Shown: positions 8,510 through 19,100, counted from the stretch's first letter. The stretch is DNA of 64,000 nucleotides from Chitinophagales bacterium (GCA_015654695.1 JAATGJ010000095.1:1-64000); one strand, 5' to 3'. Program-made: numbers and translations. Notes: generated by a model from the letters alone, not told the origin.

Positions 8510-8600
8510 TATCAGAAGTCGGATGTCCGAAGTCAGAGGAGTACTTAATCAGCAAAAGCTTTCCTGCCTCAAACTTTCCGCTTCCGACCTCGTTCCGGCA
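8510..8600. repeat. Intergenic word-repeat tract
   Basis: This AT/GC-mixed tract repeats words such as GAAGTC, GGATGTC and CTTTCC (GAAGTCGGATGTCCGAAGTC near 8516). It separates the VWA gene from the glnS promoter. It explains why the upstream extension of the VWA frame is probably spurious. Confidence 0.5.
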
Positions 8601-8769
8601 ATTTACGATAAATCTTACTGCCGTATAACCCTGTTAACAACAACTTAAAACTAAACTGGTTCAGCGGGGCACAGCTTTTACAAAATACAGGCTGATTAAT
8701 TGCCCGGAACTATGGTACAATTTAAAAATCCCCGGTCTGGCTAATGGCTACATAATTCTTTCACTTCCT

Positions 8770-8777
8770 TACCTTTG
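8770..8777 (+). promoter_or_regulatory. Bacteroidota -7 promoter box TACCTTTG for glnS
   Basis: TACCTTTG is an exact match to the TAnnTTTG -7 element used by the primary sigma factor of Bacteroidota. It ends only seven bases before the glnS ATG, so the transcript should have almost no leader. No clear TTTG -33 box is seen at the expected distance. Confidence 0.6.
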
Positions 8778-8784
8778 CCATCTT

Positions 8785-10473
8785 ATGGCTGAAGAAATAA
8801 AGAAAGAAGAAAAATCGCTGAATTTTTTAGAAGAGATCATCGAAGAGGATCTGAAAAGCGGTAAATACAAAAGCATTGTTACCCGTTTTCCCCCGGAGCC
8901 AAATGGCTACCTGCATATGGGCCATGCTACCAGCATTTGCCTGAACTTTGGGTTGACTAAAAAGTACTCAGGCTATACCAACCTCCGTTTTGATGATACC
9001 AACCCCTCTACCGAGGAAACGGAATATGTGGATAGCATAAAAGAGGATATAAAGTGGCTGGGCTTTCAGTGGAAAAACGAGCACTATGCTTCCGATTATT
9101 TCGACGAGTTATATGAGTATGCTGTGACGCTTATTAAAAAAGGGCTTGCTTATGTAGATGATCTGAACGCAGATGTAATAGCCGCAATGAAAGGAAGCCC
9201 TACGGAGCCGGGTACTAACAGCCCATTCCGTGATCGCAGTATTGATGAAAACCTTTCGTTATTTGAGCGGATGAAGAATGGCGAATTTCCGGATGGTACG
9301 CATACTCTAAGGGCCAAAATAGATATGGCGCATACCAATATGCTGATGCGTGATCCGCTGCTCTATCGCATCAAACATGCGCATCATCACCGGACAGGTG
9401 ATAAATGGTGCATTTACCCGATGTATGATTTTGCACATGGGCAGAGCGATAGCATAGAACAGGTGACACATTCTATCTGTACGCTGGAATTTGTTCCTCA
9501 CCGTGAACTGTACGATTGGCTGATAGAAAAGTTAGAAATATTTCCTTCACGGCAGTATGAATTTGCCCGCCGCAATCTTTCTTATACGGTCATGAGTAAA
9601 AGAAAACTGTTGCAATTAGTGACGGAAAAGCATGTTGACGGCTGGGATGATCCGCGTATGCCCACTATTACCGGTATGCGCCGTCGTGGTTATACTCCTG
9701 AAAGCATCCGTGATTTTTGTGATAGGGTAGGGATAGCGAAACGGGATAATGTAACAGATGTGGGATTGCTGGAATTTTGTGTACGGGAGCATTTGAATAA
9801 GATAGCCCTTCGTCGTATGGTGGTGTTTGATCCTGTCAAAGTAGTATTGACTAATTATAATGAACTGCCCGGGCAAACCGAGATGCTGACCAGTGAGGAT
9901 AATCCTGAAGATGAAAAGAGTTCACACCGGGATATACCTTTCAGCAAAGAACTGTATATAGAGCGGGAAGATTTTATGGAGAATCCCCCGAAAAAATTCT
10001 TCCGCCTGGCGCCGGGACAGATGGTAAGATTGAAAAGCGCTTACATTATTAAATGTGATGACGTGATAAAAGATGAGACAGGCGCTATTACAGAACTGCA
10101 TTGTACCTATATACCTGAAAGTGTAAGTGGTAATGATGTATCGGATATTAAGGTAAAAGGCACATTGCACTGGGTAAGCGTCAAACACGCTATCACGGCT
10201 GAACTGAGAATGTATGACCGCCTGTTCAAAACAGAAGATCCTTCTAAAGAAGAAGGTGATTTTAAAGACTATATTGACCCGGATTCTTTACAAACGATAA
10301 AAACAGTGTATGCTGAGCCTGCGTTGAAGAAGGCAAAATTTGATGAACGTTACCAGTTTTTGCGCAAAGGATATTTTACACTGGATAAGGATACCAGTGA
10401 AAGCCGGATGGTATTTAACAGGACGGTGACATTGAAAGATAGCTGGAAACCCCAGCCCTCAAAAGGCGGGTAG
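8785..10473 (+). CDS. glnS: Glutaminyl-tRNA synthetase
   Basis: This enzyme charges tRNA-Gln with glutamine in the cytoplasm. At 562 residues it has normal bacterial length. The class I signature motifs are visible: FPPEPNGYLHMGHA (HIGH motif, about residue 38) and VMSKRKL (KMSKS motif). The insert PLLYRIKHAHHHRTGDKWCIYPMYDFAHG is typical of GlnRS rather than GluRS. The C-terminal beta-barrel anticodon-binding region follows from about residue 345. A strong hairpin terminator lies downstream at 10504-10535. The presence of GlnRS implies direct charging of tRNA-Gln. Confidence 0.97.
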   Translation: MAEEIKKEEKSLNFLEEIIEEDLKSGKYKSIVTRFPPEPNGYLHMGHATSICLNFGLTKKYSGYTNLRFDDTNPSTEETEYVDSIKEDIKWLGFQWKNEHYASDYFDELYEYAVTLIKKGLAYVDDLNADVIAAMKGSPTEPGTNSPFRDRSIDENLSLFERMKNGEFPDGTHTLRAKIDMAHTNMLMRDPLLYRIKHAHHHRTGDKWCIYPMYDFAHGQSDSIEQVTHSICTLEFVPHRELYDWLIEKLEIFPSRQYEFARRNLSYTVMSKRKLLQLVTEKHVDGWDDPRMPTITGMRRRGYTPESIRDFCDRVGIAKRDNVTDVGLLEFCVREHLNKIALRRMVVFDPVKVVLTNYNELPGQTEMLTSEDNPEDEKSSHRDIPFSKELYIEREDFMENPPKKFFRLAPGQMVRLKSAYIIKCDDVIKDETGAITELHCTYIPESVSGNDVSDIKVKGTLHWVSVKHAITAELRMYDRLFKTEDPSKEEGDFKDYIDPDSLQTIKTVYAEPALKKAKFDERYQFLRKGYFTLDKDTSESRMVFNRTVTLKDSWKPQPSKGG

Positions 10474-10503
10474 AACACCTGTTATACTAAATTAACTATA
10501 AAG

Positions 10504-10540
10504 AAAGAGGCATCACTACAGAATGATGCCTCTTTAGTTT
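10504..10540 (+). terminator. Rho-independent terminator after glnS
   Basis: A perfect 12-bp stem, AAAGAGGCATCA (10504-10515) against TGATGCCTCTTT (10524-10535), with an 8-base loop, followed by a T-rich stretch. Confidence 0.85.
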
Positions 10541-10552
10541 AATTTTAAGTAT

Positions 10553-10906
10553 ATGAAAAAGATACTTGCTGCTTGTGTTATTATTTTTTCCGCATTTATC
10601 AATGCAGACAACCCGTTGAAAAATACTAAATGGACGGGAGAAGGTGGTCTGGTTGTTTTTTTTACTGCATCAGATTCTGTTAAGCTGCTGGCAGATGATC
10701 AATTGATCACAACAGCCCAGTACAAGGTGAAAGACAGCCTCCTTATATGGAGGGATATTACAGTAAGCAATGCTACCTGCGACACCAGTATCAGGGGCAC
10801 TTACATTTACCGTATAAAAGAAGATGTATTGACTTTCCGGATTGTTTCCGACAGATGCGAAGACAGGGCGAATATAATACAGACACTGGTACTGCTAAAG
10901 AAGTAG
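10553..10906 (+). CDS. Secreted hypothetical protein, 117 aa
   Basis: An N-terminal signal peptide (MKKILAACVIIFSAFINA, cleavage near residue 18) precedes a small beta-rich domain: NPLKNTKWTG, LVVFFTASDSVKL, YIYRIKEDVLTFRIV. The layout (a 'WxG' opening strand, then alternating strands ending in LVLLKK) resembles small lipocalin-like or META-like periplasmic domains, but I cannot assign a family. Two cysteines (CDTS and DRCED) could form a disulphide. The gene stands alone between the glnS terminator and an untranslated stretch. Confidence 0.7.
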   Translation: MKKILAACVIIFSAFINADNPLKNTKWTGEGGLVVFFTASDSVKLLADDQLITTAQYKVKDSLLIWRDITVSNATCDTSIRGTYIYRIKEDVLTFRIVSDRCEDRANIIQTLVLLKK

Positions 10907-11228
10907 AACCTCTATTAAGGGTAGCAGGCTATTTGCACAGGATTATAGAAACCTGCCTTTATGCGCTTCTTGTCACTACCTGTAACTACGTTGATCCTTA
11001 CATATAAAACTGCTTGTAGTAAAAACTCTACAAAAGGCGGGACGATTTAATTACCCGCTTATCATTCGTAATTCTATTTTTTAGCGCCTGTTTTCATTGT
11101 TTCTTTGTGTCATCAGTAAGGAACGGAAAAATCCAGTATCCCTGAAAAACAACTTAAAAACACCAAGCAGTCTTTCGATATCAAATACCCTTGAAAACGA
11201 TAAAGTAAACCGTCCATTTACTTTTTTT
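10907..11228. other. Non-coding stretch between the small secreted protein and the GNAT gene
   Basis: I see no supported gene here. A GGCGGG...CCCGC pair around 11035-11057 could form a weak hairpin ending the preceding gene. The rest is AT-rich without repeats I can name. Confidence 0.4.
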
Positions 11229-11262
11229 AACCACCTTGTTTTATAGCAAGGTGGTTTTTTAT
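11229..11262. terminator. Terminator hairpin AACCACCTTG / CAAGGTGGTT
   Basis: A perfect 10-bp stem (11229-11238 with 11247-11256) has an 8-base loop and a run of T on the + side and of A on the - side. It lies between convergent genes and probably serves both, in particular the mutase-GNAT operon on the minus strand. Confidence 0.8.
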
Positions 11263-11272
11263 AGGGTTGATT

Positions 11273-11824
11273 TTATTTCCAGTCCCAGGCCACTACCGCC
11301 CATTCATCCAGGTTATTCCGATGAACATCTATTATTTTAAAACCCACTTTCTCGTGCGCCCGCAATGAACGATGGTTACGTGTGGATATTTCTGTAACAA
11401 AAAGATCAAAGCGGGATTGATAAATTTTTTTATGATGCCCGTACAGTTGTTCAAATAAACCTTGTCCCCGGTATGCCTTGGCTATACAAATTTGTCCCAT
11501 GACATAAAACCGGTAATTGGTTAAAGGTTGATTATTCCAGCTTAGTTTACCGAGCAATGCAAACATCGGTTCAAGGTCAGGCATCAACTGGCGGCATTCC
11601 TTTAGCATTGTCAAAGCATAAGCCACCACTTTATCATCATCTTTAATGATAACAGCAGGAGCCAGGCCGTTCATTTGCTGCAGCGTTTGCAGATCATGAT
11701 GAAGTGTCACAAATCCCTGCGACTGCATTTCGGTGTCATCAATATTTTGGATAAGATTTTCTTTCTGCAACCGGAGTATTTGCTGCAGTTCTTCTTTAGT
11801 ATTGACAAGAGTGGAAAGAAGCAT
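11273..11824 (-). CDS. GNAT family N-acetyltransferase
   Basis: This is a 183-residue protein with the acetyl-CoA binding motif A as GQICIAKAYRGQGLFEQLY (the R/QxxGxG/A loop is YRGQGL) followed by the motif B region ISTRNHRSLRAHEKVGF. Such enzymes transfer acetyl from acetyl-CoA to an amine; the acceptor is not predictable here. Its start lies five bases after the stop of the acyl-CoA mutase gene, so the two are co-transcribed. A functional link to mutase metabolism is not obvious. Confidence 0.85.
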   Translation of the reverse strand: MLLSTLVNTKEELQQILRLQKENLIQNIDDTEMQSQGFVTLHHDLQTLQQMNGLAPAVIIKDDDKVVAYALTMLKECRQLMPDLEPMFALLGKLSWNNQPLTNYRFYVMGQICIAKAYRGQGLFEQLYGHHKKIYQSRFDLFVTEISTRNHRSLRAHEKVGFKIIDVHRNNLDEWAVVAWDWK

Positions 11825-11829
11825 GGAAT

Positions 11830-13410
11830 TTATTTATATTCCCCGTACACCTCTCTCAATGTATCCGCGATCTCCCCAAGCGTACAATAATTCTCTGCCG
11901 CTTCTATCACTACCGGCATAATGTTCTCATCGCTGTTAGCCTTATCATTGAGTTGTTGTAAGAGATTATCGCATTTAGCATGATTACGGTTATAGCGAAG
12001 CTTTTTTAATTTTTCTGTTTGTACCTGCCGGATAGAATCGTCTATTTTAAACCCGGGTATTGGCTGTTCAATACCTACCTGGAATTTATTGACACCAACG
12101 ATTATTTTTTCAGCGTTTTCTATCTGCCGCTGGTATTCGTAGGCGCTCCGGGCGATTTCGTCCTGGATAAATCCCTGTTCTATGGCGGAGACACTGCCTC
12201 CCATTGCATCTATCTTACTGATCAGTTGCCATGCTTTTTCTTCCACTTCATGCGTCAATGATTCTACAAAGTATGATCCTGCCAGGGGATCAACGGTATC
12301 TGCTATGCCACTTTCGTAAGCGGCTACCTGTTGTGTACGCAATGCTATTCGTGCCGCTTCCTCGGTAGGCAAACTTAATGCTTCGTCATAGCCATTAGTG
12401 TGCAATGATTGGGTGCCGCCCAGTACAGCCGCTAATGTTTGTATCGTTACCCGTGAAATATTATTGAGTGGTTGCTGCGCTGTCAATGTACTGCCGCCGG
12501 TCTGCGTATGAAAGCGCAGCATCATGGCTTTGGGATCGGTAGCGCCAAGTTCCTTCATCATGGTCGCCCACATCCTTCTTGCCGCACGGAACTTAGCCAC
12601 CTCTTCAAACAAATTATTATGCGCATTAAAGAAAAAAGAAAGGCGTTTGCCAAATACATTTATATCCAGGCCTTTTTCCAGCGCTGCTTTTACATAAGCT
12701 TTTCCATTGCTCAGTGTAAATGCGATCTCCTGTACGGCGGTACTTCCTGCTTCACGTATATGATAACCGGAAATAGAAATGGTATTCCATTTGGGCAGAT
12801 CATTAGCGCACCATTCAAAAATATCCGTGATGATGCGCATAGAAGGTTTGGGCGGATAGATATAAGTGCCCCTTGCGGCATATTCTTTCAGGATATCATT
12901 TTGTATAGTACCGGTTATTTTTTTCAGGTCAGCACCCTGTTTTTTCGCTAAAGCGACATAAAGCGCTAAAAGAATATAACCCGTAGCGTTGATGGTCATG
13001 GACGTACTTACCTCTTCAAGCTTTATTCCTTTGAACAATGTTTCCATATCGTCAATGCTGTCAATGGCCACACCTACTTTGCCTACTTCGCCATCCGCCA
13101 TAGCGTGATCACTGTCGTAACCGATCTGTGTAGGAAGATCAAACGCTACACTTAACCCGTTAACACCCTGGGATAATAAATAATGATACCGTTTATTGCT
13201 TTCTTCAGCAGTAGAGAAACCGGCATATTGCCGCATGGTCCATAGCCTGCCACGGTACATGTCGGGTTGTATGCCTCTTGTGAATGGAAATGTACCAGGC
13301 TGTTCGTTGCCGGTTACCTGTTTCCTGTCACTGCTTACCGGTATATCTTCATTTGTGTAAACCGGTTTTATTTTTATACCGGAATCCGTGTAAATTGTTT
13401 CTTTAGACAT
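11830..13410 (-). CDS. Acyl-CoA mutase large subunit (methylmalonyl-CoA mutase type), lacking the B12 domain
   Basis: The protein covers the TIM-barrel catalytic part of B12-dependent acyl-CoA mutases: [59 protein letters not shown] and [14 protein letters not shown]. At 526 residues it ends before any DxHxxG cobalamin-binding domain, so that domain must come from a separate subunit not encoded here. Tyr52 (in DMYRGR) and the Arg in PSMRI correspond, as far as I recall, to residues that favour methylmalonyl-CoA over isobutyryl-CoA. The likely reaction is succinyl-CoA / methylmalonyl-CoA interconversion. It is followed by a GNAT gene in the same operon. Confidence 0.88.
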   Translation of the reverse strand: MSKETIYTDSGIKIKPVYTNEDIPVSSDRKQVTGNEQPGTFPFTRGIQPDMYRGRLWTMRQYAGFSTAEESNKRYHYLLSQGVNGLSVAFDLPTQIGYDSDHAMADGEVGKVGVAIDSIDDMETLFKGIKLEEVSTSMTINATGYILLALYVALAKKQGADLKKITGTIQNDILKEYAARGTYIYPPKPSMRIITDIFEWCANDLPKWNTISISGYHIREAGSTAVQEIAFTLSNGKAYVKAALEKGLDINVFGKRLSFFFNAHNNLFEEVAKFRAARRMWATMMKELGATDPKAMMLRFHTQTGGSTLTAQQPLNNISRVTIQTLAAVLGGTQSLHTNGYDEALSLPTEEAARIALRTQQVAAYESGIADTVDPLAGSYFVESLTHEVEEKAWQLISKIDAMGGSVSAIEQGFIQDEIARSAYEYQRQIENAEKIIVGVNKFQVGIEQPIPGFKIDDSIRQVQTEKLKKLRYNRNHAKCDNLLQQLNDKANSDENIMPVVIEAAENYCTLGEIADTLREVYGEYK

Positions 13411-13457
13411 AAATTTCTTTAACCGTGATCAAAAAACGGATAACAGGAAACTGGCAA

Positions 13458-13964
13458 CTATTTCATGAGCTTCTTCGCTTCATAGTTCAGTGCTTCCAGT
13501 ACTATAGTATGCAGTTCGCCTTTTTTTTGTGACATTACAAATTCCAGCAAACGGCGGCTCAGATCCAGGCCTGTTCCTTCGGGTGGCACGGTAGAAGCTA
13601 CCTGGTTAACGATAAGCATATTCTGATCTTTCAGGTTTCTTACTGCATTCCAGGCAACAGGGCTTACATATATCTGCTGTGTAGCATTGTATTCATATTC
13701 CTGCTTGATTGATTCCAGTAATAATACCTGCATTTCTCTGGCCCCGATACCGGGTACATTTAAACGGCTTACCAAATTGGGAAGTGCAATCCTTTCTGAC
13801 AGCATTACCAGTCTTTCATAAGCCTGTAGTTGCAGCGGCCTGGCTGTAAAAGATGTATCATCGGCTTTTGGTTTTTTTCGATCACTATTCCAGAAATAAA
13901 ATGTGCCCAGAGCTATCAGCAAAGCCACTGTAGAAACGATCAGCGAAACCATTGTAATTTCCAT
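13458..13964 (-). CDS. Membrane-anchored hypothetical protein, 168 aa
   Basis: A single N-terminal transmembrane helix (MVSLIVSTVALLIALGTFYF) is followed by a charged linker (SDRKKPKADD) and a mainly helical cytoplasmic domain containing LQAYERLVMLSERIALPNLV, LLLESIKQEYEYNATQQIYV and LRNLKDQNM-like segments. This architecture is familiar among conserved Bacteroidota proteins of unknown function. It lies 47 bases upstream of the acyl-CoA mutase gene on the same strand and may share its transcript. Confidence 0.75.
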   Translation of the reverse strand: MEITMVSLIVSTVALLIALGTFYFWNSDRKKPKADDTSFTARPLQLQAYERLVMLSERIALPNLVSRLNVPGIGAREMQVLLLESIKQEYEYNATQQIYVSPVAWNAVRNLKDQNMLIVNQVASTVPPEGTGLDLSRRLLEFVMSQKKGELHTIVLEALNYEAKKLMK

Positions 13965-14119
13965 TATAACGTATTTAGGCTCAAATGTAAGAAGAAACCG
14001 GAAGCTCTCAGGAGGATAGTGGGATGCAGGATACCAGATACCCGATGTTGGATGACGATTGCTGGTACTTGTCCCTTGTTCCTTGTGCCTTACCTCTTGT
14101 AGCTTGTTTCTTTTATTCT

Positions 14120-14127
14120 TATTTTTG
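14120..14127 (+). promoter_or_regulatory. -7 box TATTTTTG before the A-type Fe-S carrier gene
   Basis: An exact match to TAnnTTTG ends four bases before the ATG at 14132, predicting a leaderless or nearly leaderless message. Upstream, 13990-14110 is a word-repeat tract (CAGGATACCAGATACCCGAT, TTGTCCCTTGTTCCTTGTGC). Confidence 0.5.
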
Positions 14128-14131
14128 CTGT

Positions 14132-14476
14132 ATGGAAACTATAATAACAACACCAGTAACATTGACGCAGGGAGCTATTACCCAGGTAAGGAAGCTGATG
14201 AGTGAAGAAGGATTTGATACCACGCAGGCATTACGTATAGGAGTGAAGGGGGGCGGCTGCTCCGGGATGACTTACATACTCGGGTTTGACCACAAACAGG
14301 ATACAGATGAAACGTTTGATATTGAGGGCATTTCCTGTATCATGAATAAATCTCATGAAATGTACTTATACGGCATGCAGGTTGACTGGCAGGACGGGTT
14401 GAATAACCGGGGTTTTGTTTTTAAAAATCCCAATGCGAGTACTACCTGCGGATGCGGGACTTCTTTTGCTGTATAA
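14132..14476 (+). CDS. HesB/IscA/ErpA family A-type iron-sulfur cluster carrier
   Basis: This is a 114-residue protein with the three conserved cysteines of A-type carriers: Cys in GGGCSGMTY and the pair in the C-terminal CGCG. It accepts or transfers Fe-S clusters during maturation of Fe-S proteins in the cytoplasm. The frame is open upstream to 14024, but that part is a word-repeat tract. The ATG at 14132 (METIITTPVTLTQGAITQVR) matches family N-termini and sits just behind a -7 box. It stands alone, not in a suf or isc operon, so I do not choose between IscA, SufA and ErpA. Confidence 0.92.
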   Translation: METIITTPVTLTQGAITQVRKLMSEEGFDTTQALRIGVKGGGCSGMTYILGFDHKQDTDETFDIEGISCIMNKSHEMYLYGMQVDWQDGLNNRGFVFKNPNASTTCGCGTSFAV

Positions 14477-14536
14477 TTTTTTTTTGAGCTAGGTTCTATC
14501 TTCCTGTTTTTAGCCAGTAACGTGTCAGCGCTCTTG

Positions 14537-15997
14537 TTAGACTCCAAGAGTTTTATACACGTCATTCAGTATATTTTTATTACTGGCGAGCAGCAGCAAT
14601 TTATCGCCTTCTTCCAGTATCGTAGATCCGTTGGGTTGTATATACTTTCCATCCCGAACGAGTAATACTATCAATGTGGGTTTGGGTAATTTTAATTTTA
14701 CGATTGCTTTTCCTACGGCTTCGCTATTGCCGGGCAGGATAACTTCTACAAATTCTGATTGCATGGTGTCATACAATTCATGGTCAAGCGCCGTCATTCG
14801 TTTCGCTTTTTTCGGCACAGTTACTTTCAGCCAGTCAGCTACAATATGCAGCATGGAGCCCTGCAGCATTACCGACGAAACGGAGATAAAGAACACCAGG
14901 TTAAATATCATATCCGCTTTTTCAAGACCTGCTATCAAAGGGTAGGTAGCAAATACAATAGGAACAGCCCCGCGAAGACCCACCCATGAAATGAATAGCT
15001 TGTCCCTGATCCGCAGCTTGAAAAAACTGAGACTTATAAAAACAGCGATGGGTCTTGCAAAAAAGATCAACACAGCGGAAATAAGTAAACCAATGCCAAT
15101 TACCGGCCAGATACGGGATGGGAAAACCAGTAAGCCTAATGTTAAGAACATAACGATCTGCATCAGCCATGCCTGCCCGTCATAAAACTTAATGATACTT
15201 TTCTTATGAATAAAATTACTGCTGCCCAGTACCATAGCGGCCAGGTAAACAGCAAGAAAGCCGTTGCCTCCAATAATATAGGTAGAAGAAAAAGTAAAAA
15301 ATATCATCGCCATTATCAGTACAGGGTACAAACCTTCTGTATCTAATTTTATTTTGTTGATAGCAATCACCATTAGTTTGCCCAAAACAATTCCGGCTAT
15401 GCCGCCGATCACCATTTGTTTTACAAACTGGAAAATGAGTAAAGGAACAGATGCATCACCATGGGCGACCAGGTAAGTAAAACTGATAGTAAGGATATAA
15501 GCCATTGGGTCATTACTGCCGCTCTCCAGTTCCAGTACATGCCGCAGGCTTCCCTTCAATGCAACATTTTTTGTACGCAGTATAGAAAAAACGGCTGCTG
15601 CATCAGTAGCGGAAACAATAGATCCGAGCAAGAGACCTTCCAGTATCGTAAAGTCGGTAATAAGATGTACAAATATCCCTACAATGGTGGCCGTGAGCAG
15701 GACGCCAAGAGTGGATAAGGCCACCCCCCGCCATACAATGGGCTTTACGCTCTCCCATTTAGTATCCATACCCCCGGAAAACAAAATGAAATTGAGAGCC
15801 AATACACCAAGTATTTCCGCCATGTGCGGATCGTTGAAATATATTTTACCAATACCTTCTGAACCGGCCAGCATACCAATCGCCAGGAATAAGATCAGCG
15901 TGGGGATGCCTAATTTAATAGATGTTTTGCTGGCCAGGATGCTGGCCGCAAGCAGTATAGAACCTGCCAGCATTATATTTTCCGCTGTAAATGTCAT
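14537..15997 (-). CDS. Potassium/proton antiporter (CPA1/NhaP2-like with C-terminal TrkA_C domain)
   Basis: A 486-residue integral membrane protein with about twelve hydrophobic segments in the first 390 residues. The exchanger core shows SIVSATDAAAVFSILR and LELESGSNDPMAYILT, which carry the ion-coordinating acidic residues of CPA1 antiporters. The last about 85 residues (EVILPGNSEAVGKAIVKLKL ... EEGDKLLLLASNKN) form a cytoplasmic TrkA_C regulatory domain, as in CvrA/NhaP2. The expected role is K+ or Na+ efflux against H+ and volume or pH homeostasis. Length is slightly short of the E. coli protein. Confidence 0.9.
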   Translation of the reverse strand: MTFTAENIMLAGSILLAASILASKTSIKLGIPTLILFLAIGMLAGSEGIGKIYFNDPHMAEILGVLALNFILFSGGMDTKWESVKPIVWRGVALSTLGVLLTATIVGIFVHLITDFTILEGLLLGSIVSATDAAAVFSILRTKNVALKGSLRHVLELESGSNDPMAYILTISFTYLVAHGDASVPLLIFQFVKQMVIGGIAGIVLGKLMVIAINKIKLDTEGLYPVLIMAMIFFTFSSTYIIGGNGFLAVYLAAMVLGSSNFIHKKSIIKFYDGQAWLMQIVMFLTLGLLVFPSRIWPVIGIGLLISAVLIFFARPIAVFISLSFFKLRIRDKLFISWVGLRGAVPIVFATYPLIAGLEKADMIFNLVFFISVSSVMLQGSMLHIVADWLKVTVPKKAKRMTALDHELYDTMQSEFVEVILPGNSEAVGKAIVKLKLPKPTLIVLLVRDGKYIQPNGSTILEEGDKLLLLASNKNILNDVYKTLGV

Positions 15998-16065
15998 GGA
16001 TGAAGTAACCCGGTTTGTCTAAAAATACTGAATCAAACTGGCATATCCCGTTTGGAAATGACATA

Positions 16066-16100
16066 AAAAAACCTGTCAGGTTTTAAACCAGACAGGTTTG
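16066..16100 (-). terminator. Rho-independent terminator of secDF
   Basis: Stem AAACCTGTC (16069-16077) pairs with GACAGGTTT (16091-16099), and an inner GGTTT/AAACC pair extends it. On the minus strand it is followed by a run of T. It lies 20 bases after the secDF stop. Confidence 0.85.
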
Positions 16101-16119
16101 CAAAAATATTCTTAAGCAA

Positions 16120-19100
16120 CTACGATTTTACAGGCGCTGGCTTTTCAGGCAGTGTTGTTTTAACTGTTGCTGTTGATTTCTTTATTCCTAACTTTTTTGT
16201 CCCGAGGTCAACCAATATCGGTGCGGCTACGAATATGGAAGAATAAGTACCGGTGATAACACCAATCAGCATGGCGAATGCGAAACCTCTTGTTACCTCG
16301 CCACCGAAGATGAACAGAATAAGTATTGTCAGGAACACGGTCAACGAGGTCATGATAGTACGGCTCAGTGTTTCATTGATCGCCCTGTTGATCGTTTCAG
16401 CAAGCGGGGCAGCGGGATAGAGTTTCCTGTCTTCACGAATACGGTCAAATACGATCACCGTATCATTCATGGAGAAACCGATCACCGTCAATATTGCTGC
16501 GATAAAGTGCTGATCTATTTCAAGCGGGAATGGCACAATGCTTTTTGCAAAAGAGAATACGATAAGTGTTACCAATACATCGTGCATTAATGCGATAATG
16601 GTTCCCAGTGAATATTTCCAGTCGCGGAAACGTATAAAAATATAGAGGAAGATCACAAAAACAGAGAAAATAATCGCTTGCAATGCACCTTTCTTCAGGT
16701 CATCGGAGATAGTAGGCAATACTTTTTTAGAAGCGATCTTGCCGATCTTATCCGCGGCGGTAGCATTATTTGTCTGATCAAATTTTTCGTAAGTAACATC
16801 GGCTCCAAAATGCTTTTTCAAACCTTCATACAACTTTCCTTCTACCAGTGAGTCGGCATTTGCACGTGTGTCTTTTATCAAATAGGAGGTAGTGATATCC
16901 AGTGTGCTGGCATCACCTACCGTTTTGATGATCGGGTTCTCATTCTCAAACGCCGTTTTCAATTCACTGCGTACGAGTTCTACATCTACTTTTTTATCAA
17001 AGCGGACAGTATAGCTTCTTCCTCCGTCAAACTCAACACCATAGTCAAACCCATGAAAGTAAGAGGCTATTCCAAGCGCCAGTACGACAAATGAAATGGC
17101 ATAGGCGATCTTCCGGAATTCAATGAATTTGAATTTCGCATGTTGGAATACCTTGCGGGAAACAGGAGTAAAATATTCCAGGTGACGTTTTTTATTAGTA
17201 AAAATATCAGTGATCCAGCGACTGACAAGGATACCGCAGAATAAGGACAAGAGGATACCAAGTATCTGCGTAGTCGCAAAACCTTTTACGGGGCCTAATC
17301 CAAAATAAAACAGGATCATGGCAGTCAGCAGAATGGTGATGTGCCCGTCCAGTACAGGCGGTAAAGAACGCCGGTAACCTTCATTGATAGCCGGGATATA
17401 ACCTTTACCCTTTGTCAATTCCTCTTTGATACGTTCATATATAATTACGTTGGTATCCACCGCCATACCGATGGTCAATACCAAACCCGCGATACCGGGA
17501 GCCGTCAGCGTAGCGCCAAGACCAGCCAGGACACCCACGGTGAAAAGAAGATTTAATATCAATGCGATGTTGGCTACCCATCCTGCTGTATTATAATAGA
17601 CCAGCATTAGAATGAAGATGACGATAAAAGAAATACCAAAAGCCATCATACCACCCCTGATCGCTTCACTGCCCAGGGTAGGACCTACCTGTTGTTCCTG
17701 CACGATTTTAGCGGGTACGGAAAGTTTACCTGCACTTAATATTTTAGCCAGATCCTGCGCTTCTTCCACTGAAAAGCCCCCGGAAATGCTGGAAGTTCCG
17801 CCTGTAATGGGCTCATTAACCCGCGGCGCTGAATAAACAATATTATCTAATGCGATAGCGATATACTTATTATCATTAGGGTCACCGGGTTTGCCGGCCG
17901 CCTTTGTTGTCATAGCAGCCCATTTGGTTACGCCAGTTCCATTCATGTTCATTTTTACTTCCGGGTTGCCTGTCTGCCCGTAATCCATAGAGGCGCTTGT
18001 AATAGATTCACCTTCCAGTTCGGGCTTTTCCCTGCCATACGTTTTGATTGCATGCAAAGAAACAACAGGTGATTTTTTTTCCGGCTTGCTGTACATCCAC
18101 ACTATATCAGAAGGGAAAATACCACGAAGCGCTTCAGATTGTAAATAACTTCTGACTAATCCTGTATCTTTTATAAGTACCCGGCCGATTATTCCATTGT
18201 TAACAATTCCACTCTGATCAACCGAGAAACCAATGTATGCTGCGAGATGTTTTTTCGAATCATCATTTGCGTTGGCTGCTCCTATTTTCTTTGTTGTGTC
18301 GGTGTTTTCTCCGGGTGTTTTACCAAGTTGTGAAACTTTTCCGCTTGCAGTATCGTTAGGATCTGTGATCGTTTTCCTGGTTGTATCAGCCGGGTCTTTT
18401 TTTAATGTATCAACTGCGGCAGCTTTGCCACCCATCATAGCAAAGAAAGCTTCATCCGCTTTATTCAGTTGCTGGCTGATCTCTCCAAGATCATATACTT
18501 CCCAGAACTGTAGATTAGCAGATGACTGCAGGTAATTTCTTACCCTGTCTTTGTCCTGGATACCGGGCAATTCTACGGTGATGATGCCCCGGTCACGATC
18601 AGGATTAATATTGGGTTGCGCCACCCCAAACTGGTCAATACGGGTGGTCAGTACACGAAAGTTATTGTCGAAAGCGATTTTCGCCTGGTCATTCAGGTAA
18701 GATTTTACCTGCGAGTTGCTTGAATTCAACGTGATCTTACCACCGCTGGCAGAAGAAAATAATGAAGCAAGCTTACCGTTAGGGTTCAGCTTTTCATATT
18801 CTTCAGAAAATAATGTTACAAGATTTGCATCACTGTTTCCCTTGCGCTGGTCGGCATTAATAATTGCTTTTAAAAAAGCCGGGTCTTTGGAATTGTTGGA
18901 TAAAGTTCTGAGTAGTCCTGCCATTTCTACTTCCATCGTTACGTTCATACCACCCTGCAGATCCAGTCCAAGATTTAATTCTTCCTGTTTGGCTTTTTGG
19001 TAGCTGATAGCGCCGGTGACGCCATACGTGATGGTTACATCTTTGGTACTGTCAAGCAAACGTTTTAATCTATCCTGGTAGATCCTGTCTAAGGACTCCT

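Noticed and set aside
7947-8648. 233-codon plus-strand frame opposite the VWA gene
   Set aside because: It mirrors the VWA coding sequence and shows no protein-like motifs. The VWA frame has a clear MIDAS site.
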